A stretch of 64,000 nt of DNA from Chloroflexota bacterium (GCA_019873655.1 JAIOAU010000003.1:124001-188000), one strand, 5' to 3'. Shown: positions 8,105 to 16,622, counted from the stretch's first letter. A program made the numbers and translations. Notes: generated by a model from the letters alone, not told the origin.

Positions 8105-9700
8105 ATGAGCGCCAAACTTGCCGAACGGATCACCATCACCGCCGAGAAATCGCGTCCCGCCCCCGACGGCGGCTTCTTGCTGAACGGCTCCGAGGTCAGC
8201 GTGGAGTTGCCCTTCGAACCCAGCCGCTACCTCTATCATGGCTGGCAATCCTGGTCGCTGGCCGCCTGGCTGGAGGTCGCCCGCCCGCTCCCGCCCCAAA
8301 AACCGCGCCGGCTCCACCCGATGCAACTCGATCCCGCCTACGCCGGCCTGCCGCGGCCCAACGGGTCCTGGCTGGGAGCCGTCGAAACCCCCGAAGACGG
8401 CGTCGTCTTCCTGGGCGCGCTCGGCCTGGACGCGCACGTCGAACTGGACGGCCGTCGCCTGCGCGGCCGCTACGAAAGCGGAAACGGCGAATGGTTCGTC
8501 GGCGCAGGCGACGAGACCACCATCTTCGCCCGCTACGCCGACATGCTCGAAAAACGCTTCGGCAAAGGGCGCGTCGACCGGGCGCCGCGGGTGTGGTGCT
8601 CCTGGTACAGCCTGTACACGGCCATCAGCGAAACCATCCTCTATCAGGCGCTGGCCGACCTCGGCGACCTGCCCTTCGACGTCTTTCAAGTGGATGACGG
8701 CTGGCAGCGGGCCATCGGCGACTGGGAGCCAAACGAAAAATTCCCCTCCGGCATGGACGTCCTCTCGGCCCGCATCCAGGCCTCCGGCCGGACCGCCGGC
8801 CTGTGGCTAGCCCCCCTGATTGTCGTTCCATCCTCCTCGCTCTTCCGCCAGCACCCCGACTGGATTCTGCGCGACGAAAAGGGAAATCCGGTTTCGGCGG
8901 GCTTCAACTGGGGCGAGCCGCTCTACGCCCTGGACACCACCCACCCGGCCGTCCTCGAATGGCTCGCCGCCCTGATGCAGAAAGTGCGCGGCTGGGGATA
9001 CGATTACCTGAAACTCGACTTCCTGTACGCCGGCGCTCTGCCGGGCAAACGCTACCTCGACCTGCCGCGCGAGGCCGCCTACCGCAACGGCCTCAAAGTC
9101 CTGCGCGAAGCCATGGGCGACGCCTACTTCCTGACCTGCGGCGCGCCGATCCTGCCCTCCATCGGACTGTGCGACGGCCTGCGCGTCGGCCCGGACGTGG
9201 CCGAGGTCTGGATCCCTCAGCGGGACGCCGTCCTGCTCTCCAACCCCACCGTGCCGGGCGGACAAAACGCCCTGCGCACCAGTTTGCACCGTCTCTGGCT
9301 TTCTCCCCTGCTCCACACCGACCCAGACGTGGTTTACTTCCGCTCACAGCGCTGCAACCTCTCGGCGCAGGAAAAAGGCCTCCTGCAAGACCTGAGCCTG
9401 GTGGCCGGCTTCAAGGCCACCTCCGACCTGCCCTCTTGGTGGAGCGACGAAGAACGCCGGCAAGTGCGCGCCTGGCTGGAGCGCCGTCCGCGCATCAAAC
9501 GCACCGGGCGCTACACCTTCAAAATCGACGACCGGGAAGTGGATTTCGGTCCCCACATCGAACTGCCGCCCGCCCCGCAAGGATGGCAAAAACTCCAGGG
9601 GGACTTGTTCGGATGGCTGGGCAGTCAGCCCTTTATCCTGCGCACCCTGCACAAAAACGGCCAGCGCGCCCTGCAAAAAATGCTGGCCGAAATGTCTTGA
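8105..9700 (+). CDS. GH36-type alpha-galactosidase
   Basis: Predicted to release terminal alpha-galactose from oligosaccharides. 531 residues: an N-terminal beta-sandwich (about 1-160) and a (beta/alpha)8 barrel. Barrel words include VWCSWYSLY, VFQVDDGWQ, DYLKLDFLY with the predicted nucleophile Asp, and GLRVGPDVAE with the predicted acid/base Asp. No signal peptide, so cytoplasmic. It starts 24 bp after the PIN-TRAM gene. The GH31/GH27 clan is an alternative; the LKLDF and GPDV pattern fits GH36 best. With the GH13 enzyme it points to use of plant or fermentation oligosaccharides. Confidence 0.85.
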   Translation: MSAKLAERITITAEKSRPAPDGGFLLNGSEVSVELPFEPSRYLYHGWQSWSLAAWLEVARPLPPQKPRRLHPMQLDPAYAGLPRPNGSWLGAVETPEDGVVFLGALGLDAHVELDGRRLRGRYESGNGEWFVGAGDETTIFARYADMLEKRFGKGRVDRAPRVWCSWYSLYTAISETILYQALADLGDLPFDVFQVDDGWQRAIGDWEPNEKFPSGMDVLSARIQASGRTAGLWLAPLIVVPSSSLFRQHPDWILRDEKGNPVSAGFNWGEPLYALDTTHPAVLEWLAALMQKVRGWGYDYLKLDFLYAGALPGKRYLDLPREAAYRNGLKVLREAMGDAYFLTCGAPILPSIGLCDGLRVGPDVAEVWIPQRDAVLLSNPTVPGGQNALRTSLHRLWLSPLLHTDPDVVYFRSQRCNLSAQEKGLLQDLSLVAGFKATSDLPSWWSDEERRQVRAWLERRPRIKRTGRYTFKIDDREVDFGPHIELPPAPQGWQKLQGDLFGWLGSQPFILRTLHKNGQRALQKMLAEMS

Positions 9701-9705
9701 GCGGC

Positions 9706-9752
9706 CGGGGCTGCCCCCACTTTTTGGGACAGCCCCGTTCTGTTCGAACAGA
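9706..9752. terminator. Bidirectional terminator between convergent genes
   Basis: CGGGGCTG (9706-9713) pairs with CAGCCCCG (9730-9737), with an inner CCCA/TGGG. It is followed by a perfect 14-bp palindrome TCTGTTCGAACAGA (9739-9752). It lies between the ends of the alpha-galactosidase gene and the minus-strand small membrane protein gene, so it can serve both. Confidence 0.6.
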
Positions 9753-9760
9753 CTCTTCTC

Positions 9761-10141
9761 TCAACCCACCTCTTTGCCGCCGGTGATGATGGGGACGAGC
9801 AAGGTATAAATCGGCAGGACCACCGCGCCCAAAGACTGGTTGTACCAGTCGAAGAAGGTGAACGGGCCTCCGATGGCAAACATCCAGATGACCATCGAAA
9901 TCGTCGAGAGGAACAAATGCTGGAACGATTTGACCCGCATCACCCGCCAGAGCCAAATGGGCGTCAGGAGCGTCACTACGCCTGCCAGAATCCACAAACC
10001 CATCTCCAGGTAGGCGGGGTTCTCCTTGAATGAACTGCGCAGCACGCCCTCGACGGAAACGAAGACCATCACGATCTCCGATGGAATGTACTTCAACAGC
10101 CGCGAAAGGTAGTTGTCGTTGGAAGAAATCGAGCGAGCCAT
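9761..10141 (-). CDS. Small four-helix membrane protein of unknown function
   Basis: 126 residues starting MARSISSNDNY. Hydrophobic stretches at about residues 15-35, 45-68, 75-95 and 105-122 suggest three or four membrane passes. The central word GGPFTFFDWYNQSLG is a polar loop between the last two. I recognise no family. The start is supported by a GAGAGGAA sequence a few bases upstream. It lies 92 bp downstream of tal-pgi and may be the last gene of that transcript or have its own promoter. Confidence 0.6.
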   Translation of the reverse strand: MARSISSNDNYLSRLLKYIPSEIVMVFVSVEGVLRSSFKENPAYLEMGLWILAGVVTLLTPIWLWRVMRVKSFQHLFLSTISMVIWMFAIGGPFTFFDWYNQSLGAVVLPIYTLLVPIITGGKEVG

Positions 10142-10233
10142 AGTTCCTCTCCAAAAGAAAGATTCCGAAACGGTGCGCTACTCCATAATATAACAACTTC
10201 TCCAATCGAACAACTCGAACGCGCCCCCAATTT

Positions 10234-12978
10234 TCAGCCCTTTTCGAACGCCAACAATTTCCAGACCGCCCCCGGCTCCGGCAAGTGAACGCGCAGAAGA
10301 CGCCGGCCGCGGGCGCTGAGGGCGGCGTAATCGCCCAACGCCTGACAGCGCTGAAGAACCCCAAACGTGACCCCCTGCCCCGGAATTTCGACGTCTTCGA
10401 CGGGATCGGCGGTGATTTGCAGGAACAGCCCGGTGTTTGGCCCGCCCTTGTGCAACTGCCCGGTCGAGTGCAGGAAGCGCGGCCCAAAACCGACCGTCGT
10501 CGCGCAGCCGGTGCGGGCGCGCAGTTTCAGACGCAACTCGGTCAGGGCGGCGGTCATCTCGTCCGTGCGCGGCAGGTAGGCGTTGATCGCCACATAATCG
10601 CCGGGGCGGGCGGACTGCACAAAGGCCTCCCACAGGACGGCCAGATCGGCCCGTTTCCCCGTCTCCGCCGCGTAGACCCGCAGACCATCCCCCTCCCAGG
10701 CCGGTTCGCCCTCCTCCAGCCGTTTCGTCTGGCTATACGCAGACAACATGGCTTTGGTGCGCTCTTTGTTATCCTGCACATCGGGCTGATCGAACGGATT
10801 GACCTTCAGCAGGGCGCAGGCGTAGGCGGTGGCCATCTCCCAGCGGTAGAACTCCGGAATCAAGGCGTAGGCGTTCGGAATGGAAAACTCCAGCACCGGA
10901 TGCCCGGCCTCGCGCAGTCGAGCGACCGCGGCCTCGTGCTCGCCCGTCTGACGCAGATAGACGAACAGGCGGTCGTCGCCATAATCGGACGGCGCGCCAA
11001 TCGGCTCGCCGTCCACGACGACGATTCCCTTCCCCTCCTTGCCGGACGACTCGGCGATCAACTGCTCGAGCCAGGAGCCAAAGGGTTGGACGGGCGCGTC
11101 GGCGATGAGGGTCAGTTTGTCGCGCCCGCTCAGGGCGGCCTCGCCCAACGCCGCCCCCAGGACCAGGCCGGGGTTGCGTCCGCCCTCGACCTCCGGCCTG
11201 CACTGCGAGGCCATGCGGGCGGCTTCCTCGAGCATCGTCTCCAGGTCCAGCCCAAGCAGCGCCGCCGGGACCAGGCCAAAATGAGTCAGGGCCGAGAAGC
11301 GCCCGCCGACGGACGAATCCGCCAGGAAAGTCTTGCGGAAGCCGCGGGCGTCCGCCAGGGCGTCCAGCGAGGTGCCGCGGTCGGTAATGGCGGCAAAATG
11401 GTCGCCCACCTTCGGCCCCAGCCTCTTTTCGCCCAGCGCCCAGAAATAGTGCAGCATGGCCGTGACTTCGGCCGTCCCGCCCGATTTGCTGGAGACGAGA
11501 TAGAGCGTCTCTTCCGGCGGGAAGCGCCGCGCCGCCTCCAAGACCTGGGCCGGGTCGGTGGAATCGAGGATGGCGAAATCGAAGTCCGGCCGCTTGCCGA
11601 AGACCAGGGCGAAGACCTCCGGCGCGAGCGAGGACCCGCCCATGCCCAGCAAGAGCGCCTTGCGCAACCCTTCCCGGCGGATAGCGGCCGCGAAGCCGTT
11701 GATTTCGCCCACGAAACGGCGCGAGGTCTCTGGCAGGGTCACCCAGCCCAGGCGCTGACGAATCTCTTCCTGGCCGGCCGGGTCCGAGGTCCACAGCGAG
11801 GGGTCCGGGCGGTGCAGGCGGGCGGGGGCGTCGTCGGCCGCCAGGCGGGCCGCGCCGCGAGCGACGGAGTCCGCCAGAGGCCCCAGCGCCGCGACCGCCA
11901 CGGCGCGCCGTTCTTCGATGGTTTTCATCATCGCCGCAAAGGCCTCGGCAAAGGCGCGCACGCCCTCGCTCTCCAATTCTTCCGCCACCTGCTCGATGAA
12001 GATGCCCTGCCCGGCGAGTTCGTCCAGCAGACGGCGGGCGCCGTCCAGGTCGGCGGTCAGGGTGCGGGCGACCGTCCCGTGGTCGCGAAAGGCGTCGAGC
12101 GTCTGGGGCGGGACGGTGTTGACGGTCGCCGGGCCGATCAGTTCGTCCACATAGAGGGTATCCGGGTAGGCGGGGTTTTTGGTGCTGGTCGAAGCCCACA
12201 GCGGACGCTGAATGCGCCCACCAGCCGCCTGCAAACGGGCAAAGCGTTCGCCGCCGAAGACCTTGCGAAATTCCTCGTAGGCCAGGCGAGCGTTGGCGAT
12301 CGCCGCCCGGCCGCGCAGGGGCGAATCGGGGGGCAGCATGGCGTCGATCTTGGTGTCGAAGCGGGAGACGAAGAACGAGGCCACCGAAGCGACCTGCTCG
12401 AGCGGCTGACCGGCCTGCAGACGATCCTCCAGGCCGGAGAGATAGGCGTCCATCACCTCGCGGTAGCGCTGGAGCGAGAAGATGAGGGTGACATTCACGT
12501 TGACGCCCGCCGCGATCAGACGGCGCACCGCTGGCAGTCCCTGACGGGTGGCGGGGACTTTGATCATCAGGTTCGGGTAGCCGACCCGCCGCCAGAGGTC
12601 GAGCGCCTGGGCGACGGTGGCCTCGGTATCGTGCGCCAGGGCCGGGTTGACTTCCAGGCTGACGTAGCCGTCGCCTCCATTCGTCTCGTTGTACAGGCGC
12701 AGGAAGAGGTCGCAGGCGGCGCGGATGTCTTCCAGGGCCAGTTGCCAGAAGATTCGCTCGGCCGTCCAGCCGGCCCAGGCCATCGGGGTGAGCGCCTGGT
12801 CATAGTCGTTGGTGCGGGCGATGGCGGCGTGAAAAATCGAAGGGTTCGAGGTGACGCCGCGAATCTCGCCGCGGGCGATCAAGCGGGCCAACTCGCCGTT
12901 TTCGAGCAGGCAGCGCTGAATGTTGTCGTACCACAAGGACTGACCGAGATCGAGCAATTGTTTGAAACGAGACGACAT
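10234..12978 (-). CDS. tal-pgi: Bifunctional transaldolase / glucose-6-phosphate isomerase
   Basis: Fusion of two central-carbon enzymes in one 914-residue chain. Residues about 1-370 are transaldolase: VTSNPSIFH near the N-terminus and the Schiff-base lysine in PNLMIKVPAT. Residues about 400-910 are phosphoglucose isomerase: LLGMGGSSLAPEV, LVSSKSGGT, GSWLEQLIAESSGKEGKG and a C-terminal histidine in FLHSTGQLHKGGPNTG. The product would interconvert fructose-6-phosphate with glucose-6-phosphate and exchange three-carbon units with the pentose-phosphate pathway. Such fusions are known in several bacterial groups. rpiB lies just upstream on the same strand, giving a small pentose-phosphate neighbourhood. 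Both active sites look intact. Confidence 0.93.
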   Translation of the reverse strand: MSSRFKQLLDLGQSLWYDNIQRCLLENGELARLIARGEIRGVTSNPSIFHAAIARTNDYDQALTPMAWAGWTAERIFWQLALEDIRAACDLFLRLYNETNGGDGYVSLEVNPALAHDTEATVAQALDLWRRVGYPNLMIKVPATRQGLPAVRRLIAAGVNVNVTLIFSLQRYREVMDAYLSGLEDRLQAGQPLEQVASVASFFVSRFDTKIDAMLPPDSPLRGRAAIANARLAYEEFRKVFGGERFARLQAAGGRIQRPLWASTSTKNPAYPDTLYVDELIGPATVNTVPPQTLDAFRDHGTVARTLTADLDGARRLLDELAGQGIFIEQVAEELESEGVRAFAEAFAAMMKTIEERRAVAVAALGPLADSVARGAARLAADDAPARLHRPDPSLWTSDPAGQEEIRQRLGWVTLPETSRRFVGEINGFAAAIRREGLRKALLLGMGGSSLAPEVFALVFGKRPDFDFAILDSTDPAQVLEAARRFPPEETLYLVSSKSGGTAEVTAMLHYFWALGEKRLGPKVGDHFAAITDRGTSLDALADARGFRKTFLADSSVGGRFSALTHFGLVPAALLGLDLETMLEEAARMASQCRPEVEGGRNPGLVLGAALGEAALSGRDKLTLIADAPVQPFGSWLEQLIAESSGKEGKGIVVVDGEPIGAPSDYGDDRLFVYLRQTGEHEAAVARLREAGHPVLEFSIPNAYALIPEFYRWEMATAYACALLKVNPFDQPDVQDNKERTKAMLSAYSQTKRLEEGEPAWEGDGLRVYAAETGKRADLAVLWEAFVQSARPGDYVAINAYLPRTDEMTAALTELRLKLRARTGCATTVGFGPRFLHSTGQLHKGGPNTGLFLQITADPVEDVEIPGQGVTFGVLQRCQALGDYAALSARGRRLLRVHLPEPGAVWKLLAFEKG

Positions 12979-13000
12979 GGGCTTCCTCTCATTTTTGGAA

Positions 13001-13210
13001 TCACCGCCAAGACGCGGAGAACGCCAAGAACCACTCCAAATTCGCCAAGAGAGGCCTGGACGACCTCATTTCGCCCGGCGCTTTCGCACCCTGGCGGTGA
13101 AGGTGAATCGCCGCCAGGACGCGGAGAACGCCAAGGAACATCCCAAATGCGCCGACAAGCAGACCCTGGCGGCTTTCATTTTGTCTGGCGCTTTCGCGCC
13201 TTGGCGGTTG
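13001..13210. repeat. Two tandem ~100-bp MITE-like palindromic units
   Basis: Unit 1 (13001-13100) and unit 2 (13108-13210) share GACGCGGAGAACGCCAAG near the left end and GGCGCTTTCGC near the right end. Each unit has imperfect inverted termini: CACCGCCAAG at the left of unit 1, CCTTGGCGGTTG at the right of unit 2. They fill the 254-bp gap between tal-pgi and rpiB. The composition resembles the dispersed short repeats of many environmental bacterial genomes that encode no protein. A translated frame across them gives only Arg/Glu-rich nonsense. Confidence 0.65.
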
Positions 13211-13232
13211 TCTGGTGTTCGAAATGCCCGGC

Positions 13233-13691
13233 TCAGCGACGCGCTTCGAGGGCGCGAATTTTCGCCACCCGGCGGGCGTGGCGCTCCTGGCCCGGATCGT
13301 GACCGATAAAGCGGGCAGAGAGAAACGCGGCCACAATTTCACGCGCCAGTTCCGGCCCGATGATGCGCGCTCCCAGACACAAGACGTTCATCTCGTCATG
13401 TTCGACGCCCTGATGCGCCGAATAGACATCGTGACAGAGGCAGGCATAGACGCCGGTCATCTTGTTGGCGGCGATGCACGCTCCGACCCCCGAACCGCAG
13501 ATCAGAATGCCGCGTTCCGCCTGCCCGCTCTGAATGGCCCGCCCGACCTTTTCGGCGTAATCGGGGTAGTCAACCGGTTCAGCAGAATCGGCGCCCAGGT
13601 CGAGAGGCGTGTGTCCGGCGCGGCGGACGGCATCCAGGACGACCGCTTTCATCGGGTATCCGGCGTGGTCACAGGCAACGGCAATTTTCAT
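13233..13691 (-). CDS. rpiB: Ribose-5-phosphate isomerase B
   Basis: Interconverts ribose-5-phosphate and ribulose-5-phosphate. 152 residues, the normal RpiB size. The N-terminal word MKIAVACDHAG and the active-site loop ILICGSGVGACIAANK, with its catalytic Cys, are typical of the LacAB/RpiB family, followed by CLCHDVYSAHQGVEHDEMNVLCLG. The start at 13691 has AAAGGAAA upstream; a longer frame to 13739 adds residues not seen in the family. It stands upstream of tal-pgi, separated by the MITE-like repeats, and is probably functionally linked to it. Confidence 0.93.
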   Translation of the reverse strand: MKIAVACDHAGYPMKAVVLDAVRRAGHTPLDLGADSAEPVDYPDYAEKVGRAIQSGQAERGILICGSGVGACIAANKMTGVYACLCHDVYSAHQGVEHDEMNVLCLGARIIGPELAREIVAAFLSARFIGHDPGQERHARRVAKIRALEARR

Positions 13692-13876
13692 AGGCGTTTC
13701 CTTTCCAGAGATTTTACCATGTCCGCCAGGCACAACCATTGAGGATGAACTGTCTCAACAGTCTTTTCGAGAACATTCAGACCACTTATCTTGTGCAGGG
13801 CTCTTCTTTCAAAGTGTAGAGCGAGGGAGTATCTCGCCGTTCATCACGTCTGTCAAGATGGGGCTTTTGCTGAACA

Positions 13877-14042
13877 GACTCGTTTGTCAACGAGTCCTAA
13901 CATGTTTGCAAACGAGTCTTAACACGTTTGCAAACGAGTCTTAACACGTTTACTAACGAGTCTTAACACGTTTGTCAACGAGTCTTAACAAGTTTGTTGG
14001 CGAGTCCTAATATGTTTGCCAACGAGTCTCGATATCTTTGCA
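13877..14042. repeat. 22-bp tandem repeat array with internal dyads
   Basis: Seven contiguous 22-bp units: 13889-13910, 13911-13932, 13933-13954, 13955-13976, 13977-13998, 13999-14020 and 14021-14042. Each begins AACGAGTC (or GGCGAGTC) and ends around GTTTG. The left edge is a perfect dyad, GACTCGTT (13877-13884), TGTC, AACGAGTC (13889-13896). Each junction also gives CAAACG and CGTTTG arms 10 bp apart, so every unit can form or bind as an inverted repeat. There are no unique spacers, so this is not a CRISPR array. It occupies most of the 389-bp gap between rpiB and the Cys-rich gene; the rest of the gap shows nothing recognisable. Confidence 0.85.
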
Positions 14043-14080
14043 AAGGCCTTTCGATCTTTCCAAACCGATTCCATTCTGCC

Positions 14081-15127
14081 TTATGAAGAGCCCGTTTCCT
14101 TGAAGGAAACGGGCTCTTCATGGGCTCTTCCAGGGAAGCGGTCTCTTTTTGCTCCTGAGCCAGAGCCAAGATTGATGGATGAGGCTGAGACAAGGCCGGG
14201 GTCTGAGCCGGGTGAGGAGATGATAAAGTAAGGGGTGGCGTCGTCATCAGCGTCGTAGGAGACAGGAGAGGCAGGAATGTTGTTGGTTAGTGTTTTATTT
14301 GAGTAAAAGGAGGTGTTTTTGAGTTTTGTCCAGGCGCCGGGGATGGGGGTGGGGGTTGCTGAGGGGACAGGTGTGTTAGTTGAAGATGAGCCGGGAGAGG
14401 AAGGTTCAAGGCTGGAACAACCTTGTCGTATCTGGGTGTCGGTGCAGGAGGCGGGGGTCTGGCATTCTCTTCGTTCCCACCAGACGCCGTTGTTGTCCTG
14501 AAAGCAGTACCAGTTGCTCCAAGTAGTGCAGCAGTCTCCGCCGGTGCAGCCCCATGAGCAGGTGGTGTAGTTGCAGATGGGGTAGGAGCCGGGTCCGTTG
14601 GCTGGCGTAAGAGGGCAGTTTGGAGTGGGTAGACTGCCGCATCCGGGGCAGGTGGAAGACAAGCAGGTGCAAGGGCCAGAAGGTGCAGGCGTGGCGCAAA
14701 AATAGCCGATATTACAGGACCCGGAGCATTTTGGTGCAATCCCGCCACAAGGCAAGCCGGGGGTAAGTTGTCTTGGGTCTTGGGTCGGGCTGGCGACGGG
14801 TGCTAGCGTGTCGGTTGGGGCGGGGGTAGGGGTGGGATTAGTACCCGGAGGATCAGCGCAAATATAGTTATTATTACAGTAGCCGCTGCAACATTGATAA
14901 CTATAAGAGCAGGAATAGCCATTTTCCCGGCAGGATGAGCAGGAGTTGGTACACTCGCAAGACTGGTCACAGCATCTTTTTTTGGCACAGCCGGATTTAT
15001 TGGCGCATTCAGTCTGATAATCTGCGCAGGCTGGCGCGCAGTAGCAGGCAGCATAGATATTTGAGAAAAGAGGCAGGATAAAAGTTATAAAAGTTATAAA
15101 GGTTATAATGAGTGCTTTTCTCCCCAT
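14081..15127 (-). CDS. Cys-rich secreted protein, probably 3'-truncated
   Basis: 348 residues with a clear signal peptide (KALIITFITFITFILPLF, cleavage near SNIYA). Closely spaced cysteines follow (CYCAPACADY, CCDQSCECTNSCSSC, CSYSYQCCSGYC), then a Pro/Thr spacer (TPTPAPTDT) and more Cys pairs (CSWGCTGGDCC). Near the C-terminus PYFIISSPGSDPGLVSASS resembles, to my reading, the start of a domain found in secreted proteins of Patescibacteria and Anaerolineae. It then breaks off into residues encoded by the palindrome at 14083-14121, so the original 3' end seems lost. Codon use is more AT-rich than the neighbours, suggesting transfer. Probably an extracellular disulfide-bonded protein; function unknown. 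Confidence 0.6.
   Translation of the reverse strand: MGRKALIITFITFITFILPLFSNIYAACYCAPACADYQTECANKSGCAKKRCCDQSCECTNSCSSCRENGYSCSYSYQCCSGYCNNNYICADPPGTNPTPTPAPTDTLAPVASPTQDPRQLTPGLPCGGIAPKCSGSCNIGYFCATPAPSGPCTCLSSTCPGCGSLPTPNCPLTPANGPGSYPICNYTTCSWGCTGGDCCTTWSNWYCFQDNNGVWWERRECQTPASCTDTQIRQGCSSLEPSSPGSSSTNTPVPSATPTPIPGAWTKLKNTSFYSNKTLTNNIPASPVSYDADDDATPYFIISSPGSDPGLVSASSINLGSGSGAKRDRFPGRAHEEPVSFKETGSS
14083..14121. repeat. 39-bp near-perfect palindrome
   Basis: ATGAAGAGCCCGTTTCCTT (14083-14101), one central base, then its exact reverse complement (14103-14121): a 19-bp perfect stem. The right arm's GGGCTCTTC is repeated at 14122-14130. No T-run follows on either strand, so it is not a standard intrinsic terminator. 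It encodes the last 13 residues of the Cys-rich frame and its stop codon. Confidence 0.8.
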
Positions 15128-15168
15128 AATCTTTAGTATAACAAAAAATTCAAAATTCAAAATGCAAT

Positions 15169-15190
15169 CCCGCTCTTCGCGAAGGGCGGG
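15169..15190 (-). terminator. Hairpin between the two minus-strand accessory genes
   Basis: CCCGC-T-CTTCG / CGAAG-G-GCGGG forms an 11-bp arm palindrome with one wobble. On the minus strand it is followed by ATTGCATTTTGAATTTTG, T-rich enough for a weak terminator of the lipoprotein gene upstream. It is embedded in AT-rich low-complexity repeats of AAAATTCAAAAT type (15140-15230). Confidence 0.45.
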
Positions 15191-15278
15191 ACAAAATGAC
15201 AATGCAAAATGAAAAATTAGGAGGGAATAGGACTAATAGGACTTATAGGCTCCATGTTCTAAGTTTTACGTATGAGTA

Positions 15279-16622
15279 TTATTGTTGCGGTTTTTCCCTA
15301 TTTTCAAAAGAAGGAGTTATCAGCTGGAGCTCGGGAGGGAGACGATCGTTTTGAGGAATTGGGACTTCTATTATGTTGTTTTGACTATCTAATTGAACTA
15401 TACGTCCGTTTATATTCACTTGTAGGTTAAACTCATTATCTCTTCTTCTCGGTATTCTCGCATCATTCCCCGGAATGCTCGAGAGCTGGGCATAAATGGA
15501 ATCGCGGGGAAGGATAACAGCTGGGCTGTTTGGGTCATCTGGATTAAGATGAAGCCGGATAACAATATTTTCAGGGTCATTGGGGTCAAGGTCAGGATTG
15601 GTGGCGAAAAGGACAATATAAGGATAAGAGGGGTTATTTTGTCTAAAATTTTCACCGAACCAACTGGCAAAATCACGGCTTGAATCACGAATATCAATAT
15701 ATTCACCAACAGCGCTTGGAATAGAAAGCAAGAACTTCCAGTTTGAAAGGTTATTTGGGTCAGGATTTTGGGGGTCAACAGGGTCAAAAATAGCGATGTA
15801 AAAGCCAAGATAATTTTGTCCGTTTATCTCAATATTTACAGCAAAAGGAAGGACTTTCATGGCGGCATTGTCATAGCGGAAGTCTTGGGCGCTTTGGTCA
15901 TTGCCTTTGGCTTTGAGGTTGGCAATTCTTGTGCCGTCTGGGAGGATTTCAAAAAGCAGGGAGTTTCCGCCGAGGTCATGCCAGTTTTGCCGGACAGCAT
16001 CGGGGTCCATATAGAGGATGTCGGCAAGGCTTTCGCCTTTGTCCATCCGCTCAAGGATGTAGGAGAGGATAAAGCGGGCGGCATCCCCGGACTGGACATC
16101 TTCGATGGTGAGGGTGGGGAGATTGGCAAGGGCTTCTTCGTTGAGTTGGGGGTTGTTGGTGTTGACGCCGGTGTAGAGTTCTTGGAAATTGGGGACGACG
16201 CGGAATTCAGCGGTGTCGGGGTTCCAGAGGAGGGTGACTTCCTGTCCGTTTTGGTCCAAAGCGCGGACGGTGTAGGGGGCGAGGGGGTTGTGCTCGCGCA
16301 GGTCGTCGTAGGTGGAGAAGGAGTCGGGAAGCAGGGCGAGTTCTACCGTCTCCCGTCCACCGTCCACGGTCTGAACAGCGGAGACGAGCCATTGGCCGCT
16401 TTCGGGGTCGTAGCGGATGAGGCCGCTCGTGAAGGCTGGGTCGAAGGCAATGGGGCGTGGCAAGGGAGTCGCGGTCGGCGCGACGGTGGGGGTAGCGGTG
16501 TTCAGTGGGCGGTGTTCAGTGTTCGGTGGGACGGCGGTCTGCGGGCCGACGTCCGCGGTCGGTTTGCAAGCGGCCATCCCCGCCGTCAGCAAAAGCACGA
16601 GCAGAAGAAATCGCCGGGACAT
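15279..16622 (-). CDS. Hypothetical lipoprotein
   Basis: 447 residues. A lipobox signal peptide (LLLTAGMAAC, lipidated Cys19) and a Thr/Pro/Ala-rich linker (TPTVAPTATPLP) place it on the outer face of the membrane. The body has no family I recognise; it contains beta-rich stretches such as YNLQVNI-like and LYTGVNTNN segments and ends with EVPIPQNDRLPPELQ. The start at 16622 follows AGGAGG at ideal spacing; a longer frame to 16703 lacks a signal. The 3' half is more AT-rich than the 5' half, a composition change within a single gene. It belongs to the 13.7-16.7 kb accessory island. Confidence 0.65.
   Translation of the reverse strand: MSRRFLLLVLLLTAGMAACKPTADVGPQTAVPPNTEHRPLNTATPTVAPTATPLPRPIAFDPAFTSGLIRYDPESGQWLVSAVQTVDGGRETVELALLPDSFSTYDDLREHNPLAPYTVRALDQNGQEVTLLWNPDTAEFRVVPNFQELYTGVNTNNPQLNEEALANLPTLTIEDVQSGDAARFILSYILERMDKGESLADILYMDPDAVRQNWHDLGGNSLLFEILPDGTRIANLKAKGNDQSAQDFRYDNAAMKVLPFAVNIEINGQNYLGFYIAIFDPVDPQNPDPNNLSNWKFLLSIPSAVGEYIDIRDSSRDFASWFGENFRQNNPSYPYIVLFATNPDLDPNDPENIVIRLHLNPDDPNSPAVILPRDSIYAQLSSIPGNDARIPRRRDNEFNLQVNINGRIVQLDSQNNIIEVPIPQNDRLPPELQLITPSFENREKPQQ

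Noticed and set aside
9739-9752. LexA/SOS box at TCTGTTCGAACAGA
   Set aside because: It lies between two converging gene ends, next to a terminator hairpin, not at a promoter.
10285-13302. 1005-residue plus-strand frame
   Set aside because: Antisense of tal-pgi and the MITE-like repeats; no recognisable domain.
12962-13309. 115-residue plus-strand ORF across the repeats
   Set aside because: Arises from the repeat units (charged, Arg/Glu-rich translation) and overlaps rpiB; not a gene.
13877-14042. CRISPR array
   Set aside because: The 22-bp units are contiguous with no unique spacers and no cas genes are present.
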